Shown here: piece after piece, positions 58,783 through 64,000 of the stretch
Position numbering within the stretch: the stretch's first letter is position 1
Layout of the letters: every line of letters starts with the position of its first letter
Assembly: GCA_900318115.1 (NCBI GenBank)
Contig: ONJJ01000002.1
Location: 1-64,000 of the forward strand
Source: an uncultured Prevotellaceae bacterium
Lineage (GTDB): Bacteria > Bacteroidota > Bacteroidia > Bacteroidales > Bacteroidaceae
Length of the DNA stretch: 64,000 nucleotides
Reading direction: 5' to 3'
The notes under the pieces: generated by a model
The model's input: only the letters and a program-made list of their open reading frames with translations
Database searches by the model: none
Told to the model about the DNA's origin: nothing
Position numbers and translations under genes: made by a program

Positions 58783-60435
58783 TTAGTGCTCAGTCTCCGA
58801 GCTGTTGTCGGAGCCATCGACCACGGTGTAAACCGTCGTGCTGTTGTCCTCTGCCTCAACGACCACCGCATCGAAAGTGATGGGGAAGAGGTTGGAGGGG
58901 TTCTCGGGATCGGGAATCACGCCACCGGGGTTGCTGGGGTCGGGATCCGGAATTGTGGGCGTGGGCACGGGGTTGGAGGGGTCGTGCTGGTCACCCTTAG
59001 GTCCGTCGGGGTAGAGCGGATTGGGGATGAGTGGAGCATTGGGATCGGGAATGGTCTTGGTGGGGTCGTCAGGGAAGTCGGGATCCTGCACTTCGGGATA
59101 GGAGGGATCGGGGATGTAAGGCGGTATGACTTCTCCGGTGATGGGATCCACAACAGGGTCGTTGTCTCCGCCGTTGTCGGGATCCGGGTCGCGTCCGGGA
59201 CCTACGGTGACAGTGCCGCCACCGCCCTTGCCGGTGTAGCCGTTGCTGTTGTCGGAGATCTTGAATAGGTACGTGTACGAGTAGTTGGGCTTCCACTTCA
59301 GGTAGTTGACGGGCACGCTGACCCATGCATCGCGGACGTGGATGCTGTCGCCGCTGCCGTCGAGTGCCACGAGGGTGTAGTCCACGCGGATCTGCATCTT
59401 CAGGCTGTTCTCCTCATAGGGGAGAATGGGCTTGTAGGCGGAGACGACGCCGGGCGTGCCGTCGATGGTGTAGGTGCCCTTGCCGTAGGTGGCATTGGTG
59501 GAAGTGGTTCCGAGGAATGCCTTGACCTGTGTGGCTGTGGAGGTACCGTCGAGGTCGAGGTAGGGCTTGGAGGCGATGCCTTCCTGGGTGTTGGAGTAGG
59601 TGTAGTCCAGTTTGCCAAAGGTGTTGGTGAATGCCAGTTTGTTGCTGGCTCCGGCAAAGGTGGCTTCGGCGGCGTTGGTAGCATCGTCGTAGGTCACGGT
59701 GTATTTACCCGATTCGGGGAATGCCGCGCCGACCCCCACCTCATGGCTGCCGGAGGGAGCACCGATGTAGTAGAACACGAGATCCTTGACGGCGTAGCCT
59801 GGTATGGTCTCATAGAAACCGATGCGCATCTGTGCGCCGAGGCGACGGAACTGGAACTGCACGACATCCTTGTATGCCGAGGTGGCAGGAGTGGTAGCCG
59901 TGGCAGCCTGTGCGGTGGGCGTGGCGGTGATGCGGTCGGCGACGTAGATTTTGGTCATGGCATCGACGTCGGTGATGTTGACGCGCAAGCCGTCGGTGGT
60001 GTTCTTGATGAGTTCGTCGGCGGCCAGGCCGGCAGCAGCCACGAAGTCGAAGCGCTCGGCGCTGAAGTCCCAGTACTTGACACCCTGAACGGCGCCTTTC
60101 TTGGATACCTTGCCGGCATACTCCCAGTCGTGGGTGTTGGTGGCGGTGGAGCCTGCGGAGCTGGCGGTGTACTCTACGAGGTAGTTATCGAAGACGGGGC
60201 TGGTGGTAGTGCCCTTGGTCTTGGTGCCGAAGACATAGAACTTTTTGCCCAGCAGTGCTGCGGACTCCTCGTGGCTGACACGCGTCTTGGCGCGTGCGAT
60301 GCTCCCGAATCCGATGGCGTCGGCTTCAGTCAGGGGCTCTGCGGTCTCCTCAGGAGCGACGAGAGCATCGCTGGCGCAGCCGGCCAGGAGTGTGGCCAGC
60401 AGCGCAGCGGTGATGAGTGATTTAGGAGTTTTCAT
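58783..60435 (-). CDS. Fimbrillin-family lipoprotein with Pro/Asp-rich linker and short C-terminus
   Basis: A 550-residue pilin-type lipoprotein. The signal peptide is MKTPKSLITAALLATLLAGC, and AKTRVSHEE marks the Arg site. Core motifs are DWEYAG, QGVKYWDFSAERFDFVAA, AQMRIGFYETIPGYAV and KWKPNYSYTYLFKISDNSNGYTG. Between that strand and the FPITFDAVVV hinge lies an unusual linker of about 120 residues rich in Pro, Asp and Asn, with runs such as NPLYPDGP and IPDPDPSNPGG. After the hinge it stops within about 25 residues (VYTVVDGSDNSSETEH) and lacks the extension and the KVIKV-type ending of its neighbours. It may be a truncated copy or a specialised subunit. A CTAG-rich 9-bp array lies directly upstream. 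Confidence 0.82.
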   Translation of the reverse strand: MKTPKSLITAALLATLLAGCASDALVAPEETAEPLTEADAIGFGSIARAKTRVSHEESAALLGKKFYVFGTKTKGTTTSPVFDNYLVEYTASSAGSTATNTHDWEYAGKVSKKGAVQGVKYWDFSAERFDFVAAAGLAADELIKNTTDGLRVNITDVDAMTKIYVADRITATPTAQAATATTPATSAYKDVVQFQFRRLGAQMRIGFYETIPGYAVKDLVFYYIGAPSGSHEVGVGAAFPESGKYTVTYDDATNAAEATFAGASNKLAFTNTFGKLDYTYSNTQEGIASKPYLDLDGTSTATQVKAFLGTTSTNATYGKGTYTIDGTPGVVSAYKPILPYEENSLKMQIRVDYTLVALDGSGDSIHVRDAWVSVPVNYLKWKPNYSYTYLFKISDNSNGYTGKGGGGTVTVGPGRDPDPDNGGDNDPVVDPITGEVIPPYIPDPSYPEVQDPDFPDDPTKTIPDPNAPLIPNPLYPDGPKGDQHDPSNPVPTPTIPDPDPSNPGGVIPDPENPSNLFPITFDAVVVEAEDNSTTVYTVVDGSDNSSETEH

Positions 60436-60451
60436 TGTCTCTTGTTTTTTT

Positions 60452-60535
60452 CTAGTTTCTCAAGTTCTTCTAGTTCTTCTAGATTTCCTAGATGCTCTAG
60501 ATTATCTAGAGGTACTAGAGGTTCTAGGATCCTAG
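60452..60535. repeat. 9-bp CTAG array upstream of a fimbrillin gene
   Basis: CTAG occurs at 60452, 60470, 60479, 60488, 60497, 60506, 60515, 60524 and 60532, almost always 9 bases apart; CAAG takes the missing place at 60461. The other five bases vary. The array fills nearly the whole gap between one fimbrillin stop (60537) and the next start (60435). Confidence 0.9.
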
Positions 60536-60536
60536 G

Positions 60537-62225
60537 TTACTCTACGGTCTTGACGACCTTGAATACGTCAACGTAGTTGCCTTCCACGTCGTCGAGTCCG
60601 GTGGGCAGGTAGCGCAGCCATACGATGTAGTAGCCAGCCTTCTCGACATCGAACTGAGCGAAGGTGGTACCGCACTGGTCGATGGTCTTGCCGCCTTCAG
60701 CAGCACCGGCGAGGGTGGTGTAGGTGTAGGTGTTGTTGTCGGCTACGCCCTGCTCGGTGGGAATGGTGTTGGAGTAAGCGACCTTCCACTGGCCGTGAGA
60801 GATGGAGCTGACGATGATGGTCTCGCCGACCTTGTACTCACCGGCGTTGGTGACATCGGAGGTAGCGGAGTAGGTGGTGATAGCATCGCCGCCGAGGCTG
60901 GTGATACCAGTGATGGTCTCCTGGTTGTAGTCCTCGATGTTGCTCACGACAGCGTCGAAGGTGATGGGATAGATACCCTCAGGCACACCAGGGTTGGGGT
61001 TGGGGTTGGGGGTATCGGGATCGCTGGGGTTGGGGTTGGGAGTGGGATCCGTGGTACCGTTGGTCTTATCACTAATTTTAAATATGTACGTGTACGCGTA
61101 GTTAGGCTTCCACTGTGCGTAGCCCACGGGAACGACAGCGCTGGCACCCTTGACGTGGATGGGAGCACCCACACCGTCGAGGCTGACGAGGGTGAAGTCT
61201 GCACGCAGCACGAGGTTCACGTCGTTGCTGGCGAAGGGCAGCACGTTCTTCCAGGCACTGCCGGCAGCGGTAGCGTAGGTGGGAGCTGCGGAGGTGGTGC
61301 TGAGGAACTTGGGATCACCGGTGGCGTCCACGGTGCCGTCCTCCTTCAGGTTGCCGCCGCTGACGAGGCTGCTGGCAGCGTAGGTGTACTCGAGCTCACC
61401 GAACTGGAAGTTGTTGGCGACGTCGGTGCCTTCGAAGTCAGCCTGGACGGCGTTGTTCTCGTCGTAGGTGATGATGGCGTTGCCGCTGACGGGGAACTTA
61501 CCGCGCAGACCGGCGATGGTCTTGGTGGAGGTACCTGCCTGAGCGAGGTAGTTGTCGTCGTAGTAGAACTTAACGTCCTTGACAGCGTAGCCGGGCACGG
61601 TCTCGTAGATACCGAAGCGGACGCGGGCAGCCAAACGCTTGAAGGTCAGCTTCACGGTCTTGCCGTACTGAGCGTTGGCGGTCTTGCCGGTAGCGGTGGC
61701 CTGCCACGTGGCGGTCACGTGGTCGCTCATGTAGATCTTGTCCAGGTTGGTCGGGTTGACGGGGATGGTGTTGCTGACAGTGCTGATTACACGCATGCCG
61801 TCGTCGAGTCCGGAGAAGGCCACGAAGTCATACTGTGCGGCGCTGAGGTCCCAGTACTTCACGCTCTGCAGGGCGGGAGCGAGGCCGAGGGAGGTCTGAC
61901 CGAAGTAGCTCCATCCGGCGGTGTTGGTGGAGTCGTCGCCGATGCTGGACTCACCCTTGTAGTCCACGACGAAGTTGTCGAAGACGGGGGTGGTGACGTT
62001 GGCGGAGCTGGTGGAGGTACCATACACGCGGAACTTGTTGCCGAGCAGGGTGGCAGCGTCGGCGCCGGTGATGTCGGCACGCGTCATGGCCTTGTTGCCG
62101 CTGATGAAGTTGATGCCCAGGGTGTTGTTGCCAGGGATGTCATCGCCCCCGGCGTACTGGTCGTTGGTGCAGCTGGCAATGGCTACTATTGCGAGGGCTG
62201 CGAGGAATAAAGGTATTTTTTTCAT
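60537..62225 (-). CDS. Fimbrillin-family lipoprotein (562 residues)
   Basis: The first fimbrillin of the run in transcription order. The start MKKIPLFLAALAIVAIASC (62225) is chosen because it gives a clean lipoprotein signal; 11 further upstream codons are charged and unlikely. KAMTRADIT is the Arg maturation site. Core motifs are GWSYFG, QSVKYWDLSAAQYDFVAF, ARVRFGIYETVPGYAV and QWKPNYAYTYIFKISDKTNG. A linker with NPNP-type repeats precedes the YPITFDAVV hinge. A moderate extension of about 120 residues ends in GNYVDVFKVVKTVE. It follows the DUF5119 gene by 89 bp. As the simplest full-length member next to the accessory genes it is a good candidate for the main shaft subunit, which is inference. 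Confidence 0.83.
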   Translation of the reverse strand: MKKIPLFLAALAIVAIASCTNDQYAGGDDIPGNNTLGINFISGNKAMTRADITGADAATLLGNKFRVYGTSTSSANVTTPVFDNFVVDYKGESSIGDDSTNTAGWSYFGQTSLGLAPALQSVKYWDLSAAQYDFVAFSGLDDGMRVISTVSNTIPVNPTNLDKIYMSDHVTATWQATATGKTANAQYGKTVKLTFKRLAARVRFGIYETVPGYAVKDVKFYYDDNYLAQAGTSTKTIAGLRGKFPVSGNAIITYDENNAVQADFEGTDVANNFQFGELEYTYAASSLVSGGNLKEDGTVDATGDPKFLSTTSAAPTYATAAGSAWKNVLPFASNDVNLVLRADFTLVSLDGVGAPIHVKGASAVVPVGYAQWKPNYAYTYIFKISDKTNGTTDPTPNPNPSDPDTPNPNPNPGVPEGIYPITFDAVVSNIEDYNQETITGITSLGGDAITTYSATSDVTNAGEYKVGETIIVSSISHGQWKVAYSNTIPTEQGVADNNTYTYTTLAGAAEGGKTIDQCGTTFAQFDVEKAGYYIVWLRYLPTGLDDVEGNYVDVFKVVKTVE

Positions 62226-62271
62226 CTTTCTTCGATTTTGTTTTTTATTGTGATACATTATTTATTTATTA

Positions 62272-62310
62272 TATATGGGTTTGATGGGCTTAATGGGTTT
62301 TATGGGTTGT
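62272..62310. repeat. 9-bp tandem repeat between DUF5119 and fimbrillin genes
   Basis: Three to four copies of ATGGGTTTG, ATGGGCTTA or ATGGGTTTT fill most of the intergenic gap. The unit resembles, in opposite orientation, the 9-mers of the leader repeats at 45434 and 46865. Confidence 0.65.
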
Positions 62311-62314
62311 CGGA

Positions 62315-63589
62315 CTACATTTCGAACTCGTGAGTACCACCGTCTTCGTAGTCCTTGACCACGGCGTCGAAGGCAGAACCTCCGGAGCGTTGCGGAACTG
62401 GTATGGTGTCCATGTCCAGTTCCACGGTGATGACTCCGCCCTTCCACCGGTTATATACCTTCTCGGAGATGTCGAAGACGAAGGTGGAGTCCATACCGTT
62501 GTTGAACTGCATGTTCACGTCAATGAAGTGCTTGTACTTGTCGTTGACCTCGCTGCGCCGGGAGATGCGGTTGCCGTTCTGGGCGCAGATGCCGAAGGTG
62601 AGGACGCGTCCTCCGACGACGGATACCACTTCGTTCGGCTCCTTGACGTTGATGTAGGTGCTGTTCTTCTCTTGGAGCGTGACGCGGTTCTTGAAGCGCA
62701 CGTTGTAGGTCACGTCGATGGGCGTCGGGCCGGCCACGCCGGTGTTGATGTTGGTGGTACGTGCCATGGCCGAGATGTCCGAGGCACCATCCACGCCGAT
62801 GATCTTGTTGCGGTTGTTGTGCAGGATGACCTGTACGAGGTAGATGTATGTGATGGGCTCGAGCACCATATCTAACTGCTTGACCCATACGTTGCGGAGG
62901 CTGTCGAACTCGAATCCGTCGAGGTTCTGGTTGATCTCCACGGCGCGGTCGTAGGCCGAGAAGAGCTGCTCAGGCTGGTAGAAGGCGCGGGTGTAGGTCG
63001 GGGCCTGGAAGCGGGAGGTGCGCATGGACTGGTTGGTGTAGGCCATCACGCTGTCCAGCGTCGTCGTCTCGTCGAAGTTCAAGCTTTGCACGTCGTCTTG
63101 CACGGGATCCACGTCACTCCATACGAGGATGTCCCAGTAGCCCCAGTTGTATTCTCCGTGGAAGGTGCGGCCCTTGATGGTGTTGGCCAGCACGCTGGTG
63201 TGGCTGGCATAGGGCTGCTGGCTGGTGTAGTAGCGGCGCAGGTTGAAGACCTCCGGCTCGGTGTAGCCGATGTTTTCGCCGAAGATGCGGCGGTCTTCCT
63301 CGTCCCAGCCGTAGATCCACTCGGCACGCCAGTCGTAGTGGATGCCGTACTCCAGCTCATAGTTCCAATAGGTCTGCAACTCGAGGTCCACGACAGGGAT
63401 CTCGATGTCGCTCGAGGTGCGATGCGGCAGGTGCAGCTCCGGCTCGCGGATGCAACTGCTGATAAGGCTTGCCGACAGGAGTGCGCACGCGTAAAAAACA
63501 AATAAGGTGGTCGATCGCAAAGCACACCACAAGCTGCATGTCTTCTGCCATGCAGTCAGTTGTCTGTTATGGAGTACTCTGCGTCTCAT
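62315..63589 (-). CDS. DUF5119-type fimbrial accessory lipoprotein
   Basis: A 424-residue lipoprotein resembling DUF5119 proteins, which accompany fimbrillins in Bacteroidales and are considered minor or anchoring subunits. I start at the ATG MRRRVLHNR (63589); the frame opens further upstream only with GTG and low-complexity Lys/Glu/Gly codons. A hydrophobic segment (TTLFVFYACALLSASLISSC) ends in a lipobox. The mature part begins REPELHLPH and is followed by DWRAEWIYGWDEEDRR. It continues with long beta-rich stretches, including FHGEYNWGYWDILVWS and YLVQVILHNNRNKIIG, and ends near AFDAVVKDYEDGG. That tail echoes the FDAVVV hinge of the fimbrillins. It lies between the DUF3575 gene and the first fimbrillin, the usual order for such loci. 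Confidence 0.78.
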   Translation of the reverse strand: MRRRVLHNRQLTAWQKTCSLWCALRSTTLFVFYACALLSASLISSCIREPELHLPHRTSSDIEIPVVDLELQTYWNYELEYGIHYDWRAEWIYGWDEEDRRIFGENIGYTEPEVFNLRRYYTSQQPYASHTSVLANTIKGRTFHGEYNWGYWDILVWSDVDPVQDDVQSLNFDETTTLDSVMAYTNQSMRTSRFQAPTYTRAFYQPEQLFSAYDRAVEINQNLDGFEFDSLRNVWVKQLDMVLEPITYIYLVQVILHNNRNKIIGVDGASDISAMARTTNINTGVAGPTPIDVTYNVRFKNRVTLQEKNSTYINVKEPNEVVSVVGGRVLTFGICAQNGNRISRRSEVNDKYKHFIDVNMQFNNGMDSTFVFDISEKVYNRWKGGVITVELDMDTIPVPQRSGGSAFDAVVKDYEDGGTHEFEM

Positions 63590-63665
63590 ATTTCTAATGT
63601 CATTCTTTCCTTTTTCACTCTTTCCTTTCCACTCTTGACTCCCCACTCTCTCACTTTTCACTTTT

Positions 63666-64000
63666 CTACATATTCTTCTTCTGCCATTTCTCCCAGGAGA
63701 CGAAGCTGGCTCCCTTCTTGGCGACGCGGCGGTAGAGGAGGTCGTAGCTCAAGGTGATGCCCACGCGGGTGGGACCAATCCATGTGAATCTGTACTGGCG
63801 CTCCTTGAACAGGCTGGGATCGCCGTAGTATTTGTAGTAGTAGAGGTCGTCGTGGGGGTCATCCTCGAACGGACTCTCATATTTGTAGGGGTCATATTTG
63901 CAACCGAAGAAGCCGGCCTGCAGGCTGAACTCCAGCCGCCAGTGGCCGGTGCGAGAGAGGGGAAGCACGTAGCCTACGCCCAAGCCGGCACCGAGACCTT
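63666..64000 (-). CDS. DUF3575-type outer-membrane protein, C-terminal part
   Basis: Only the last 111 or so codons are in the window; the frame stays open to position 64000. Alternating hydrophobic strands (GVGYVLPL, WRLEFSLQAGFFG, FTWIGPTRVGITLSYDLLYRR) are typical of the C-terminal beta-barrel strands of DUF3575 proteins, which precede DUF5119 and fimbrillin genes in Bacteroidales. The ending GPTRVGITLSYDLLY is characteristic. A short tail (KWQKKNM) follows. It may help to assemble or anchor the pilus in the outer membrane; the role is not established. Confidence 0.75.
   Translation of the reverse strand, partial: GLGAGLGVGYVLPLSRTGHWRLEFSLQAGFFGCKYDPYKYESPFEDDPHDDLYYYKYYGDPSLFKERQYRFTWIGPTRVGITLSYDLLYRRVAKKGASFVSWEKWQKKNM

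Noticed and set aside
56823..58880. 685-codon + strand open frame opposite a fimbrillin gene
   Set aside because: The minus strand encodes a full fimbrillin with lipobox and conserved motifs; the + strand product is Gly/Val-rich low complexity without a start context.

Overview
The window looks like chromosomal DNA of a Prevotella-type Bacteroidales. Supporting signs are Bacteroidetes -7 promoter elements (TAnnTTTG) in front of the few genes where a promoter is visible, a long set of Mfa/Fim-type fimbrillin lipoproteins with DUF3575 and DUF5119 partners, a GH127 arabinofuranosidase, an AAA-ATPase/PD-(D/E)XK gene of the type common in Bacteroides and Prevotella, and giant secreted repeat proteins. 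Species-level placement is not possible from the sequence alone.

Left end (1-7 kb): a secreted SGNH-type sialate O-acetylesterase on the + strand converges with a secreted GH127 beta-L-arabinofuranosidase across a 9-bp-periodic inverted repeat. A metal-efflux permease fused to a heavy-metal-binding domain follows. Next comes a tRNA-Ser(CGA) with its own promoter and terminator. Just past it lies a 5'-truncated DIP1984-family remnant that carries a 14-nt copy of the tRNA 3' end.

Centre (7-45.5 kb): two giant genes on the minus strand, coding for 8011 and 4295 residues, both exported and both built mainly from VYGGGN-type glycine-rich repeats. The 8011-residue protein has super-repeats of up to about 3.5 kb and ends in the middle of one. 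Between the two giants sits a REP-associated tyrosine transposase (RAYT). Its REP-like palindromes lie directly upstream of its start and also inside its own reading frame.

Right end (45.6-64 kb): a minus-strand fimbrial gene cluster. In transcription order it holds a DUF3575 protein (cut by the window edge), a DUF5119 lipoprotein, four fimbrillins, a GHKL-ATPase/STAS-like (DUF4325) pair, a fifth fimbrillin, an AAA-ATPase/PD-(D/E)XK protein and two more fimbrillin-like lipoproteins. The giant genes then follow on the same strand. I infer one surface-structure region in which pilus subunits, a possible regulatory switch and giant surface proteins are encoded together.

The most unusual features are short tandem repeats around the leaders of the surface genes. 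Units of 7 or 11 bp, not multiples of 3, lie inside signal-peptide coding regions of four genes and could give phase-variable export or expression. Families of 9-bp-period repeats recur in leaders and intergenic gaps, including a CTAG array with exact 9-bp spacing. Together with the hierarchical giant repeats and the RAYT/REP unit, this points to a locus shaped by repeat expansion and recombination.
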